Source of the DNA: CAWCLK01 sp963796225
GTDB taxonomy: Bacteria > Actinomycetota > Nitriliruptoria > Nitriliruptorales > Nitriliruptoraceae
Assembly (NCBI GenBank): GCA_963796225.1
Contig: CAWCLK010000038.1
Span: forward strand, 1 to 64,000
Direction: 5' to 3'
Length of the DNA: 64,000 nucleotides
Shown piece by piece: positions 41,081-54,790 of the stretch (positions are counted from its first letter, which is position 1; each line of letters opens with the position of its first letter). Below the pieces are notes generated by a model. The model made no database searches. It had not been told where the DNA came from and was given only the letters and a program-made list of their open reading frames with translations. Both the position numbers and the translations under genes were made by a program.

Positions 41081-43021
41081 ATGTCGGACCAGACGACCGC
41101 CCCGAGCCCGGCCGAGACCCGGATCGACGTCGACCGGCTGCGTCGGCTGCTCGACGGGCCGTACCACGAGATCAAGGACGAGGTCCGGCGGCAGATCTCG
41201 GACACCGAGTTCCACCTGCCGAGCCCGCAGATCCCCATGGAGCAGTACCGCGAGCTGGTCCTGAAGTGGGTCCGCCAGCTCGCCTCCGCGGGGGCGACGG
41301 CCATCGGGTTCCCGCGGGAGTTCGGTGGCGAGGGGAGCCCGGGCGGCTCGGTCGCGTCCTTCGAGATGCTGGGCCATGCGGACCTGTCGCTGCTGGTGAA
41401 GGTGGGCGTGCAGTTCGGACTGTTCGGCGGCGCGATCCTGCACCTCGGCACCCGCAAGCACCACGAGGCCTACCTGTCCGACGTCGCCTCGATGGACCTG
41501 CCGGGATGCTTCGCGATGTCCGAGGGCGGGCACGGGTCGGACGTCCAGAACCTGCAGACCACCGCGACCTACGACCACGAGGCCCGCGAGCTCGTGGTCA
41601 CCACGCCGACCGAGCACGACCACAAGGACTGGATCGGCAACGCCGCCGAGCACGGCCGCATGGCCGCCGTGTTCTGCCAGCTCGTGGTCGACGGCACCTC
41701 CCACGGCGTGCACTGCGTCCTCGTCCCGATCCGCGACGAGAAGCTGCGCGTCCTCCCCGGCGTGCGGATCGAGGACTGCGGCCCGAAGATGGGCCTGAAC
41801 GGCGTGGACAACGGACGGATCTGGTTCGACGACGTCCGGGTCCCCGTGGACAACCTCCTCGACAAGTTCGCGCAGATCACCGACGACGGCCGCTACCAGT
41901 CCCCCATCGAGGACCCGAACCGACGGTTCTTCACGATGCTCGGGACCCTGGTCCAGGGCCGCGTCAGCATCGGGGGAGCCGGACTGTCCGCCTCCAAGTC
42001 CGCGCTGACCATCGCGATCCGGTACGCCGAGCGCCGGCGGCAGTTCGGTCCCCCGGACGGCTCCTACGAGACCCCGCTCATGGAGTACCGCACGCACCAG
42101 CGTCGGCTCCTGACCCGGTTGGCCCGGACCTACGCACTGCACTTCTCCCAGCAGGAGCTGACCGACGAGTTCCACCGGGTGTTCACCACGGACGACGTCG
42201 AGGACCACGAGCGTCGCAAGCTCGAGTCATGGGCCGCCGGCCAGAAGGCCGCCGCCACGTGGCACGCCACCGACTCCATCCAGGAGTCCCGCGAAGCCTG
42301 TGGCGGACAGGGCTACCTCGCCGAGAACCGCTTCACCGAGCTGAAGGCCGACACGGACGTCTTCGCCACGTTCGAGGGTGACAACACGGTCCTCATGCAG
42401 CTGGTCGCCAAGTCGCTGATCAGCGAGTTCCAGTCCGACTTCAACAACTTCGACCCGCTGGAGCTGGCCAGCTTCGTGAGCAGCCAGGTCCTCGAGCAGG
42501 TCGTCGAGCGCGCCAGCCTGCGCCAGCTCGTCGAACGGCTCTCCGACGTCGTGCCGGGGCGCGACGACGACGCCGGCATGTACGACACCGAGTACCACTG
42601 CGAGATGTTCCGCTGGCGCGAGGAGCACGTGCTGAGCGGGCTCATGCGGCGGATGCGCGACCGCATCCAGGACGACGACATGGGCCCCTACGACGCCTTC
42701 CTCGCCTGCCAGGACCACGTGGTCCGCGCAGCCGAGGTGCACGTCCAGCGGGTGCTGCTCGAGTGCTTCGTGCGGGGCGTCGAACGGTGCCAGGACGACG
42801 GCACCCGCGCCGCCCTCGAGCAGCTGCTGCACCTGTACGCGCTGACCGAGATCGAGGCGGATCGTGGCTGGTTCCAGGAGCACGGTCGGCTGTCCGGCGA
42901 GCGCTCCAAGGCCGTCGTCAGCGCGGTCAACGAGCTCGTGACGGCCGTCCGCCCCGACGCGCTGGCGCTGGTCGACGCCTTCGGCATCCCCGACGAGGTC
43001 CTGGCCCCGATCGCGACCTGA
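41081..43021 (+). CDS. acyl-CoA oxidase/dehydrogenase-like flavoenzyme
   Basis: A 646-residue FAD protein built like an acyl-CoA oxidase: an acyl-CoA dehydrogenase N-terminal half (VGVQFGLFGGAILHLGT, CFAMSEGGHGSDVQNLQTTATYD, GLNGVDNGRIWFDDVRVP), the flavin/substrate region (YAERRRQFGPPDG, EACGGQGYLAENRF) with the catalytic Glu in TFEGDNTVLMQL, and a C-terminal ACOX domain (residues about 470-640). It probably starts beta-oxidation, either passing electrons to oxygen or to ETF; sequence does not settle this. The ATG at 41081 is divergent from hemW, with about 115 bp between. The hydrolase gene follows 48 bp downstream. Confidence 0.85.
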   Translation: MSDQTTAPSPAETRIDVDRLRRLLDGPYHEIKDEVRRQISDTEFHLPSPQIPMEQYRELVLKWVRQLASAGATAIGFPREFGGEGSPGGSVASFEMLGHADLSLLVKVGVQFGLFGGAILHLGTRKHHEAYLSDVASMDLPGCFAMSEGGHGSDVQNLQTTATYDHEARELVVTTPTEHDHKDWIGNAAEHGRMAAVFCQLVVDGTSHGVHCVLVPIRDEKLRVLPGVRIEDCGPKMGLNGVDNGRIWFDDVRVPVDNLLDKFAQITDDGRYQSPIEDPNRRFFTMLGTLVQGRVSIGGAGLSASKSALTIAIRYAERRRQFGPPDGSYETPLMEYRTHQRRLLTRLARTYALHFSQQELTDEFHRVFTTDDVEDHERRKLESWAAGQKAAATWHATDSIQESREACGGQGYLAENRFTELKADTDVFATFEGDNTVLMQLVAKSLISEFQSDFNNFDPLELASFVSSQVLEQVVERASLRQLVERLSDVVPGRDDDAGMYDTEYHCEMFRWREEHVLSGLMRRMRDRIQDDDMGPYDAFLACQDHVVRAAEVHVQRVLLECFVRGVERCQDDGTRAALEQLLHLYALTEIEADRGWFQEHGRLSGERSKAVVSAVNELVTAVRPDALALVDAFGIPDEVLAPIAT

Positions 43022-43069
43022 GGCCCCGACTCGGTAGGCTCCCCGAAACGATACTGGGGAGTATCCGGG

Positions 43070-45049
43070 ATGGGACGAGTTGCACTGGTGCTCGCGGCGG
43101 TGGCCGCGCTCCTGGCCGGGCTCGCGCCGCCGAGGGCGACCGCGGCACCGACCGAGACCGAGGGCTACGTCGAGCTGTCCGACGGCGTCGGCCTGCGGTA
43201 CACGCTGCTGCTGCCCGAGGGCGTGGACGGGCCGGTGCCGATCGTCCTGCAGTACTCGGGCTACAACCCGGGCAACGACCCCTACGACCGCAGCCTGACG
43301 ACCTTCGCCCCGATGCTGCTCGAGCGCGGCATCGGCGTGATCGGGGTCTCGATCCGCGGGACCGGGTGCTCCGAGGGCACCTTCCACCCCTTCAGCGAGG
43401 ACTGGGGCCGCGACGGCGCGGAGGTCGTCGACTGGATCGGCGAGCAGCCGTGGTCCACCGGCGACGTGGCGATGCTCGGCTCGTCCTACCCGGCCCTGGC
43501 GGCGTACGTGACGGCGGCCGAGCGCCCCGAGCACCTGCGGGCCATCGTGCCGGTCGTGCCCCTGGCCGACGTCTACCGCGACGTCGCCTGGCCGGGCGGC
43601 ATCTTCAACGCCTCCTTCGCCTACGCCTGGACCGCGATCCAGAAGTACGGCACCGCGTTCGCCCTGCAGGAGATCGCCGAGGGCGACACCCGCTGCGCCG
43701 CCGCCATCGCCACCCAGAACGACCCCACGGACCTCACCGGGGTCGTGGGCCAGACCAACCCCTACGTCGACTCCCTGGACCGCTACACCGAGTTCCTGAA
43801 CCCGCAGAAGATCGCCGCGATCGACGTGCCGGTGCTGACCCAGACGGCCTGGCAGGACGAGCAGCTCGGCTCCCGACCCACCTACGCGTGGGACCTGCTC
43901 GACCCGGACACGACCTGGATGGTGGCCACCAACGGCACCCACGGCGGGTTCGTGCACAACCCCTGGTTCGCCGAGCTGGCCGTGGACTTCCTCGAGCACG
44001 TCCTGCGGGGCGGCGCGCCGGACGGCTTCGACGCCCCGCACGTGCAGGTGGTGCAGGAGGTCCTCGACGACCAGTCGCACACCGACATCGACGCCTACGA
44101 CACCTGGCCGGTCCCGACCGAGCCGCTGGCCCTGTACCCCGACGCCGACGGGACGCTGGGGCTCGACCCGCCCACCGAGCCCGCGGAGCTGTCCTACCCC
44201 ACCCCGCTGCCCTCCCCCGGCTGGTTCGTCGAGTTCGGACTGCTGCCCACGCCGATCGCCGACGACAACTACAAGGTCCCGGTGCCCGAGGACGCCCGGG
44301 TGCGCCTGACCACGCCGCCGCTGGCCGAGGACCTCGAGCTGCTCGGGCCCGGCAGCGTCGACCTGTGGCTCGAGTCGACGCTGCCCGACACCGACCTGCA
44401 GGTCTCGCTGGTCGAGGTCCGCCCCGACGGCCAGGAGCTGTACGTCCAGCGCGGCTGGCTGCGCGCCTCCCGACGTGCCGAGGACCCCGACGCGCTCGAC
44501 CGAGACCCGGCCGTTCCACCTGCACACCGAGGACGGCCGCGCAGGACCTGGTGCCCGGCGAGGTGACCCCGATGCGGGTCGAGCTGTGGCCCGTCGGGCA
44601 CGTGTTCCGGGCCGGGTCGGCCCTGCGCCTGTACGTCGAGGCGCCGGTCGGGGCGACCGGGTTCCGACAGCTCGAGACCCTGCCCACCCCCGGCGTCAAC
44701 ACCCTCCACCTCGGCCCCGACACGCCGATGCGGGTCGTGCTGTCCCGCCTGGTCGACAGCGAGGGCGCCCCGGGCCCGATGCCGGCCTGCGACACCCTGG
44801 CCAACCAGGCGTGCCGCCCGTCCCCCGCCGCCCCGCCCGCCGGGCGAGCTGGCCCTCGCCTCGAGCGGGAACGGTCCACGGCATCCTCGGCCGGCCACCT
44901 CCGACCCGGATGCTGCCCCCGCCCCTGCCGACGCCCCGTCGACGCCGCTGCCCGCCACGGGCGGCGGGATGGGCGCGGCCGTGCTGGCGCTGGCGGCGTT
45001 GGGGGCGCGACGCCGCCGGCACCCCCGCCCGCCGTCGCCACGTCGCTGA
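43070..45049 (+). pseudogene. secreted CocE/X-Pro dipeptidyl peptidase-like hydrolase with LPXTG anchor, frameshifted
   Basis: Signal peptide at residues 1-25 (VALVLAAVAALLAGLA). Catalytic alpha/beta-hydrolase part: IVLQYSGYNPGNDPYDR, GIGVIGVSIRGTGCSEG, WSTGDVAMLGSSYPALAAY (nucleophile Ser) and ATNGTHGGFVHNPW (His). The C-terminal galactose-binding-like domain begins about residue 420. From about 44505 the protein hops through three frames (44505, 44540, 44832), then returns to the first for PLPATGGGMGAAVLALAALG and an RRRR tail: an LPXTG wall-sorting signal at 44948-44962. Three indels of like sign restore the frame, so they look like sequencing errors. Likely a wall-attached peptidase or esterase. 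Confidence 0.75.
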
Positions 45050-45062
45050 GCCCCCCACGCCA

Positions 45063-45184
45063 GTTGCTGCGGAGCTTCCAGGCAGCATGTGCGCGAAAGC
45101 TCCGCAGCAACGTCGGGCAGGCGCTCTCGCCCCGTGTTCGTGCGGAGGTTCCGTGCAGTCACCGAGCGGAAGCTCCGCAGCAAT
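45063..45184. repeat. two related palindromic hairpin units (REP-like)
   Basis: Unit 1 has a perfect 15-bp inverted repeat, GTTGCTGCGGAGCTT (45063-45077) and AAGCTCCGCAGCAAC (45097-45111), with a 19-base spacer. Unit 2 starts 73 bp later, with arms at 45136-45150 and 45170-45184 and the same 19-base spacer. Its right arm is nearly identical to that of unit 1, while its left arm carries three changes. The units lie between the convergent LPXTG hydrolase and ribonuclease genes, and unit 1 could also end transcription. Equal spacing and imperfect copy suggest a dispersed repeat family. Confidence 0.7.
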
Positions 45185-45217
45185 GCGGGTGGCGGGAGGT
45201 GCGCGGGGCCGGGAGGG

Positions 45218-47327
45218 TCAGTTCGGCGTGTCGCCGAGGCGGAACACGGGGCGCCCCGTGTCGTCCAGCGTCACGTAGCGGACCTTGACGCGGGCGCCGA
45301 GCTGCCACGGGCCGGACGTGGTGGTCAGGCCGTGCTCGTCGACGGTCAGGCTGGCGCGCTCGCGGGGCGGCAGCCCCAGGGCGCGCGCGGCCTGCACGAA
45401 GCCGTTGAGCCCGAGCCGCGGCAGCCGCACCTTCAGGCCCGCCCCGACGAGCCCGGTGACCACGGCCTCCTCGGCACCGTCGAGGTAGCCACGGTCGAGC
45501 AGCAGCGACCACAGGTCCCCGCGCTCGCGGGCCTGGGCGAAGCTGAACGCCCCGGAGCGCGCGTCGAGCCACGTCGCCATCGCCGCGAGGTCCTGGGCGG
45601 TGTAGGGCGGGGTCTGGCCGGCCAGCGTGGCACGGATCTGGCGGTGGACCACCAGGTCGGCGTACCGGCGGATCGGGGAGGTGAAGTGGGTGTAGGCCGA
45701 CGCGGCGAGCCCGCGGTGGTGCGCGGGGTCCGGGTCGTAGGTGGCGCGGAGGGTGGCGCCGGTGACGGCGGCGACCAGCATGTCGCGGTCGGCGTGGCGA
45801 CCGTCGGCCTCCAGGCGTGCCACCTCCGCGAGCACCTGGCCGATCAGCTGGTCGGCCTCGGGCTCCTGCTCGGCCGAGCCGAGGGCGGGGAGGGAGAGCT
45901 CGAGGTGCGCGGCGGCGGCCCGGATGCGGTCCATCCGCTCGGGGTCGAGGCCGGCGTGGGCGCGGTACAGGGCAGGGATCTGGTGCTCGACCAGCCAGCC
46001 GGCCACGGACTCGTTGGCGGCGACCATGAGGCGCTCGACCAGCCGGTAGGCCTCGGCGTGCGGCTCGGCCGGCACCGCCACCAGCTTCCCGTCGACCACG
46101 GCCGGGTCGACCTCGACCGGCTCGAACAGCGACTCCATCGTGTCGCGCCCGTCGCGCTGCACACCGAGCCGACGTGCGGCCTCGCGGACCGCGATCAGCA
46201 CCTGGCGGACCTGCGGGGCGGCCTGACCGGCCTGGTTGCCGACCTCGATGGGGTCACCGGCGAGCCAGTCCTCCACCGCGCCGTAGGACAGGCGCGCGTG
46301 CGAGGTGATCCAGCAGAACTCGAGGTGGACGTCGCTGACGTGGCCGTCGGGGTGCACGGCGAAGCGCACAGAGATCGCCGACCGGTCCTCGTTCGGGAGC
46401 AGCGACAGCCCGCCCTCGGCGAGTGCCGGGTCCAGCATCGGGGCGTTGTCCCCGACGGTGAAGTAGGCGGAGGTGGCCACGGTGCGGGCGTACTGGTCGG
46501 CCGGCGAGTCGATGCCCGACCCCGGCCGCCGCGTCGGCGATGTGCACGGCGACCTGGACCGGGGCGTCGTCGCCCTCCCAGGTCGCGGCGATGGCGTCGT
46601 CGAGGTCGCGCGCGGTCGGGTCGTCGATCGTGATGCTGACCTCGTCGCGGCGCTCGACGGCCTGCAGCTCGGCGCCCGGGACGTCGCCGTAGTTGTCGAG
46701 CCCGGCGGCTCCTCCGCGACCGCCGCCGGCCAGCAGGCCCACGACGCGGGTGTGGGTGGCTGCGGTCGCGACGGGGTCCAGGCCGACCGCCTGCGGCCCG
46801 CCGGGGACCAGCGCCGGGGCGGACCGGCCGAGCGCCACGACCACGGACGCGGACCTCACGGCCTGCGGCGAGCCGACGACGTGGGGACCGGCGACCAGCG
46901 CCCGCCCGATGCTGGTGCCGTCCTCGGTCTCACCGACCAGCACGACGACCTGCCGGCCGACCGACGTGGGCAGCCGCTGGGCGACGGTGTCGGCCAGGGC
47001 GAGCCAGCCGGAGCCGAGCGACGAGTCGGGTTCGAGCACCAGGCCAGCCGGACCGTGCTGGACGGTGCCCACGACCATGCGCCGCGGTCGCTCCACCAGC
47101 GTGGTGGACACCGCCGACACACCCTTGTCGTCGGCGGCGACCTCGGCGTCGACGAGGTCGTCGGCGAGCATGCCGCTGGCCACGGCCGGCGGGACGAACG
47201 CCTGGTCGTGGTCGGTGGCGTCGTCGTCCACGCGGAACGTGGCGGGCGTGAAGCCGTCGGCGGCGACGGGCGTCAGGAAGCCGAAGCCGCGGGGGTGGGG
47301 ACGAAATCGGGCACGGATCGTGGTCAC
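45218..47327 (-). pseudogene. RNB-domain ribonuclease (RNase II/R family), frameshifted
   Basis: 3'-5' exoribonuclease. From the GTG at 47327: N-terminal region (RFRPHPRGFGFLTPVAADGF), then the start of the RNB domain (SITIDDPTARDLDDAIAATW, with the catalytic Asp cluster). An extra G in GGCCGGGGTC at about 46520 shifts the frame in HIADAAAG; the next frame continues GSGIDSPADQYARTVATSAYF, then PNEDRSAISVRF, AYTHFTSPIRRYADLVVHRQI (RNB C-terminal motif) and an S1-like tail to the stop at 45218. About 702 residues in total. Not clearly RNase R or II. Likely sequencing error. Confidence 0.85.
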
Positions 47328-47410
47328 GGCGGGATCGCTCGGGGAGACGGGAGTGGGGGGTCAGGCGGGATGGCCACGGTACGCGTTCGTCCGGGGCCGC
47401 CTCCAGCCCG

Positions 47411-49294
<1,884 letters not shown>

Positions 49295-49532
49295 GGGGAG
49301 AGGAAGCCTCGAAGGAGTCGGGGCGCGCAGCGGGCCGGATGAGGTCGCCGCGAGCGTACCGGCCACCCCCCTGCCCCCCGCACGCACGGCCCTTGCCGCT
49401 CGGCGCCCGACGCCGGTACCATGCGCCGACCGTGCCGGCCGATGGCCGGCACTCCTGCGTGCGGCTCCCCACACCTCCCACACCACTGGTACCGAGCCCA
49501 CCGACCCCGAAGACTCCCACGAGGCTTGTCCC

Positions 49533-49793
49533 ATGGCGAACATCAAGAGCCAGATCAAGCGCAACCGCCAGAACGAGGCCGCGCACGAGCGCAACAAGGC
49601 CGTCCGGTCGCGCCTGAAGACCCGCATGAAGCACTTCCGCTCCGTCGCCGAGGCCGGCGACAAGGACGCGGCGGCCGCCGCGTACCACGAGGCCGCGCGC
49701 GAGCTGGACAAGGCCGCCACCAAGGGCGTCATCCACGCCAACAACGCGGCCAACAAGAAGTCGCGCATGGCCAAGCGGCTCGCCGCGCTGTAG
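49533..49793 (+). CDS. rpsT: 30S ribosomal protein S20
   Basis: An 86-residue, lysine- and arginine-rich protein: MANIKSQIKRNRQNEAAHERN, with KTRMKHF in the middle and NKKSRMAKRLAAL at the end, the S20 signature. Binds 16S rRNA early in 30S assembly. ATG at 49533. The gene lies alone on the plus strand between lepA and gdh, with a strong terminator following 24 bp after its stop, so it is a monocistronic unit. Codon use is strongly GC3-biased like its neighbours. Confidence 0.96.
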   Translation: MANIKSQIKRNRQNEAAHERNKAVRSRLKTRMKHFRSVAEAGDKDAAAAAYHEAARELDKAATKGVIHANNAANKKSRMAKRLAAL

Positions 49794-49816
49794 GCGACGC
49801 GCGCACGCACGACCTC

Positions 49817-49850
49817 GTCGACGGGGCGCCCGACCGGGCGCCCCGTCGAC
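49817..49850 (+). terminator. intrinsic terminator after rpsT
   Basis: Perfect 15-bp inverted repeat GTCGACGGGGCGCCC / GGGCGCCCCGTCGAC with a GACC loop, starting 24 bases after the rpsT stop and about 95 bp before the gdh start. One of the most stable hairpins in the window; no T tract follows. Confidence 0.85.
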
Positions 49851-49944
49851 GTGTGTCCGATCGGTGCCCGGGAGTCCGACACCTCGGCGCCCCGCCTCCC
49901 TAGGCTCGACGTCGACCTGCGGTGACGTCTGACAGTGGGAGTCC

Positions 49945-52900
49945 GTGACACACGACACCAGCGTCGACCTGGCCGACCACCCAGCCGGGGACGAGACCGC
50001 CGAGCGAATCCTGGCCGCGGTCGCGGACGCGACCGGCGACCGGGCTCCGCTGGCGACCACATTCGCGCGGGCGACCCTGCGGCGGGTCCCACCGCCGACG
50101 CTCGCGCGCGCCGACGAGCAGGTCGCCGCCAGCTGGCTGGCCGACGCCTTCGCGTGGATGGACGCCGCGTCCGAGGAGGGCCTGTCGGTCCGACTGTGGA
50201 CCCCCACGGACGGCGTCGACGGCCGGGGCCCCGGCGGCACCGTCGTCGAGGTCGTCGGCGAGGACCGACCGTTCCTGCTGTCGACCGTCACGCGCACCAT
50301 CGAGGCGTCGGGCGCCGCCGTCATCCGCCGGCTGCACCCCATCCTCGGCACCGAACGCGACGACGAGGGGCACCTCGCCGAGATCGGCGCCGCGCGCCAC
50401 GCCGACCGGCGCGAGACCTTCATGCACCTCGAGCTCGACCGGGTGCTGGCGGCCGACGCGGTGGAGGCCCTGCGCGCGCAGCTGGCCACGGCGCTCGAGG
50501 ACGTCGGCCACGCCACCGACGACCACGACGCGATGCGCCGACACGTCCACGACGCGGCCGAGGAGCTGCGGGCCGTCGTGGACGGCGAGGATGACGACGA
50601 CACCCCCGAGGAGATCGCCAACCTGCTCGACTGGCTCCTCGACGACAACCTGGTGATGCTCGGCTGGCGCGAGTACGAGGTCCGGCGCGACAGCGACGAT
50701 CCGGTGGTCTCCGTGGTGGAGGACTCCGGCCTCGGGATCCTGCGTGACGCGACCGGGTCCCGGTTCGCGGACGCCCCGTCCCTGTCGTCGCTGCCGGAAC
50801 CGATCCAGCAGCAGCTCGAGGACGCCCCGCTCCTGCGCGTCTCGCGGACCAACCGCCGGTCCACCGTGCAGCGCCTGCGCCCCATGCTCGACGTGGTGCT
50901 GACCTGGCGCGACGAGGACGGCCGACCCGTGCGCCTGCAGCGGCTGCTCGGGCTGTTCACCGCAGCCGGGCTCGGGATCCCGGCCTCCCGCACGCCGATC
51001 CTGCGCGACCGCCTGCGCCGGGTGCTCGAGCTCGAGGACACGGTGCCCGGGTCCCACGAGGAGGTGACCCTGGTCGGGCTGTTCCAGTCGCTGCCCAAGG
51101 ACGAGCTGCTCGAGCTCGACGTCCAGGGGCTGCGGGAGATGCTGGTCACGCTGCTCGACGCCGAGGAGCACGGCCGCGTGCGTGCCGTGGTGCGGCGCGA
51201 CCTGACCACCCACACGGTCACGCTCGTCCTGGCGGTGCCGCGCGACGACTACGGGCCCGTCGTGCGCGAACGCGTGACGAAGGTGCTCGTCGACCGCCTC
51301 GGCGGCCCCGTCGACGTGGACGTCTCCATGGGCGAGCACGCCGAGGTGGTCGTGCGCTTCACCGTCCGCAGCGACGCGGTCGACGACATCGACACCGGCC
51401 AGCTCGAACACGACGTGGCCGTCGTGGCCCGTCCCTGGCTGGAGCACCTGCGCGCGGCGCTGGTCGAGCGGTGGGGCGAGGGCCCTGCCGCGCGTGACCT
51501 GCGCGACCTCGCGGGGCGGCTGCCGATCTCCTACCGCGACCGCACGGACGTCGACGCCACGCTCGACGACCTGCTGCACCTGCGGGACCTGCTCGAGACC
51601 GACGACCGGCCCCGGGCGGGATGGCTGCGCCACGACGACGCCGGCACGGCCCTGCTGCTGGCGCAGCGCGACCACCCGCTGATCCTGTCCGACGTGATGC
51701 CGGTCCTCGAGTCCCTCGGGCTGCAGGTCGACGCCGAGCACCCGCACCTTCTCCAGGGCGACGGCCCCACCGTCCGCCTGCACGAGTTCCGCGTCAGCGA
51801 CCTCGCGGGCGACACCATCCCAGCGGACACGCCCGAGGTGACCGACCTGATCCTCGAGGCCCTGGCGGGACGGTTCGAGGTCGACGGCCTGAACCGGCTC
51901 GTGCTGACGGCAGGGCTGACCTGGCGCGAGGTCGCGATCGTGCGGGCCTACCGGCGCTACCGCCGCCAGGTGGGCACCTCCTACTCCGCCGAGTACGCCA
52001 ACGCGGCCCTGGCCGACCACCCGGTCTCGGTCCGAGCCATCCTCGAGCTGTTCCGCCGCCGCTTCGACCCGGACCGTCCGCGGGACCCGGCCGCCGTGGA
52101 GGAGGCCCGCCGCGCGGCCCACCAGGCCTGCGACGCCATCGAACGCCTCGACCACGACCGGATCGTCCGGGGGGTGCTCGACCTCGTCGACGCCACCCTG
52201 CGGACCACCGCCTACGTCACCGACCCGGACCGCGGGTGGACCGAGGACGCCGACGGGCGCCGCGTGCCGGTGCTGGCGTTCAAGTTCGACCCGTCGCGGG
52301 TGCCCGACGTGCCCGCACCCGTCCCCCACCGTGAGATCTTCGTGTCCTCCCCGGCGGTCGAGGGCATCCACCTGCGGGGCGGCGAGGTCGCCCGCGGCGG
52401 GCTGCGGTTCAGTGACCGTCACGACGACCTGCGGACCGAGATCCTCGGCCTGATGAAGGCCCAGGTGCTCAAGAACGCCCTGATCGTGCCCACGGGCGCC
52501 AAGGGCGGGTTCGTGTGCAAGCGACTGCCGCGTGACCGCGACGCCGCGCGGGCGGACATCCAGCGCCAGTACGTCGCCTTCATCTCGGCGCTGCTCGACC
52601 TCACCGACGACGTGCAGGGCGACGACGTCGTGCCGCCCGAGCGCGTGGTGCGCCACGACGGCGACGACCCCTACCTGGTCGTGGCGGCCGACAAGGGCAC
52701 CGCCACCTTCTCCGACGTGGCCAATGGGGTCGCCGAGGAACGCGGCTTCTGGCTCGGCGACGCCTTCGCGTCCGGTGGCTCGTCCGGCTACGACCACAAG
52801 AAGCTCGGGATCACCGCACGCGGGGCGTGGACGGTCATCACCCGCCACTTCGCCGAGCTCGGGATCGACCTGCAGACCGACCCGGTGACGGTCGCGGGCG

Positions 52901-54781
52901 TCGGGGACATGTCGGGCGACGTGTTCGGCAACGGCATGCTGCTCAGCCGGACCCTGCGCCTGCAGGCGGCCTTCGACCACCGCGACATCTTCCTGGACCC
53001 CGACCCCGACCCGGACGCGTCCTTCGGCGAACGCCAGCGGCTGTTCGACACGCCCGGCTCCACGTGGCAGGACTACGACCGCGACGTGCTGTCGCCCGGG
53101 GCGATGATCGTGTCCCGGACGGCCAAGTCGATCGAGCCGACGCCCGAGGTCCGCGAGCTGCTGGGGATCGGCGCCGAGCCGCTCTCCCCCGACGAGCTGA
53201 TGCGCGCGATCCTGCGCTGCCAGGTGGACCTGCTGTGGTTCGGCGGCATCGGCACCTACGTCAAGGCACGGGGCGAGACCCACGCCGACGTCGGGGACCG
53301 GATCAACGACGAGATCCGTGTGGACGCCGACGACCTGCGTGCCCGGGTGATCGGCGAGGGTGCCAACCTCGGCGTGACGCCCCGCGCCCGCATCCAGTAC
53401 GCGCGCCGGGGCGGGCGGATCGACCAGGACGCCGTGCACAACGCGGCCGGCGTCGACATCTCCGACCACGAGGTCAACCTCAAGATCCTCCTGGCCATCG
53501 CCGAGGCGGACGACCGCATCGACCGGGCGGAACGCAACGCGCTGCTCGCCGACGTCAGCGACGACGTGGTCGCGCACGTGCTGCGCGACGTGGACCGGCA
53601 GGCCGCCCAGCTGTCGTTGCTCTCGGCCAGCAGCTCGAAGCGACTGGACGACCTGCGCGAGCTGGTCGACGTGCTGGAGGAGCGCGGGGTCGTCGATCGC
53701 GACGTCGACGTGCTGCCCAGCCACGAGGAGTTCGAGGACCGCGCGTCGGTCGGCGGCGGGGTGACCCGCCCCGAGCTGGCGACCCTGATGGCCGGCGCCA
53801 AGCGCGTCGTCGCCGAGGTCGTGCAGACCTCGCACCTGCCGTCCGACCCGGTCGTCGCCGGCGTCGTCGAGACCTACCTGCCGCCCCGGCTGGACCGCGA
53901 GTACGGCGACCTCGTCCCGCGCCACCGGCTGCACGACGCCCTCGTGGCCACCGTGGTCGCCAACGACCTCGTGGACCGGCTCGGACCGGTGTGGCCGTTC
54001 CACCTGGCGGTCGAGACCGGGACCGACCTCGACGTGGTCGTCGCGGCCACGCTGGCCGCCTGGCACGTGATCGACGCCACGCGCTGGTGGGACGAGATGG
54101 ACGAGCCTCGATCGCATCCTGCCGCCGGAACGCGCCCAGCCGCTGGCGGGCTCGCTCGCCGGCCTCGTGATGGCGATCGCCCGCCGCCTGCTGGACGACC
54201 CGGTGCTGCCCGACGTGGCGGCGCTGGTCGAACGGGACGGCCCCGCCTTCCGGGCGATGCGCGAGGCACTGCCCACCGCCGGGACGCCCGCCCAGGTCTC
54301 GCGCCGACGCGCGATGTCGGCCCGGCTGTCCGACGACCTGGTCGACCCCGACCTCGCGGACCTGTTGGCGGGCATCACCGACCTGGCCCTCGTCGTCGAC
54401 GTGGCACGCACGTCCCGCCAGCTCGACGACGCCGACCCGGCGCGCGTCCACGACGCCATGCTCGAGATCGGGGCGCGGCTCGGCCTCGACCGGCTCGCCT
54501 CGCTGGTCGACCGGGCCCAGGTCGGTCCCGGCTGGGAACGCCGCGAACGCAAGGGCCTGACCGCCGCCGTGCAGCGGCTGCACGCGGCCGCCCTGCGCAG
54601 CGGGGCGCGGCGCACCGACGACATCGCCACGGTCGTCGACGCCGCCCTCGAGCTCGAACCCCGCCGGCTGGCCCGCGTGCGAGCGCTGCTCAACGAGGTC
54701 GAGCAGCTGGCCCACCCGCCGCTGGCGGCGGTCAGCGTGGCGGTCCGTGCGTACGGGGACGTGCTCGAGCACCGTCCCTGA
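49945..54781 (+). pseudogene. gdh: large NAD-specific glutamate dehydrogenase (GDH-180 type), frameshifted near the 3' end
   Basis: Catalyses glutamate + NAD+ to 2-oxoglutarate and ammonium. Class 180-kDa enzyme, about 1,612 residues once the frame is restored. Long N-terminal ACT-like regulatory region (VVGEDRPFLLSTVTRTIEASG, FLRMHLELDR-type stretch, LPKDELLELDVQGLR), then the catalytic core: IHLRGGEVARGGLRFSDRHDD, VLKNALIVPTGAKGGFVCKR (catalytic Lys), VVAADKGTATFSDVAN, FASGGSSGYDHKKLGITARGA, AGVGDMSGDVFGNGML and FGGIGTYVK. At about 54110 an extra C moves the C-terminal 220 residues into another frame (LPPERAQPLAGSLAGLV), stopping at 54781. The GTG at 49945 has GTGGGAG upstream. Confidence 0.9.
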
Positions 54782-54790
54782 CGGCGGCGG

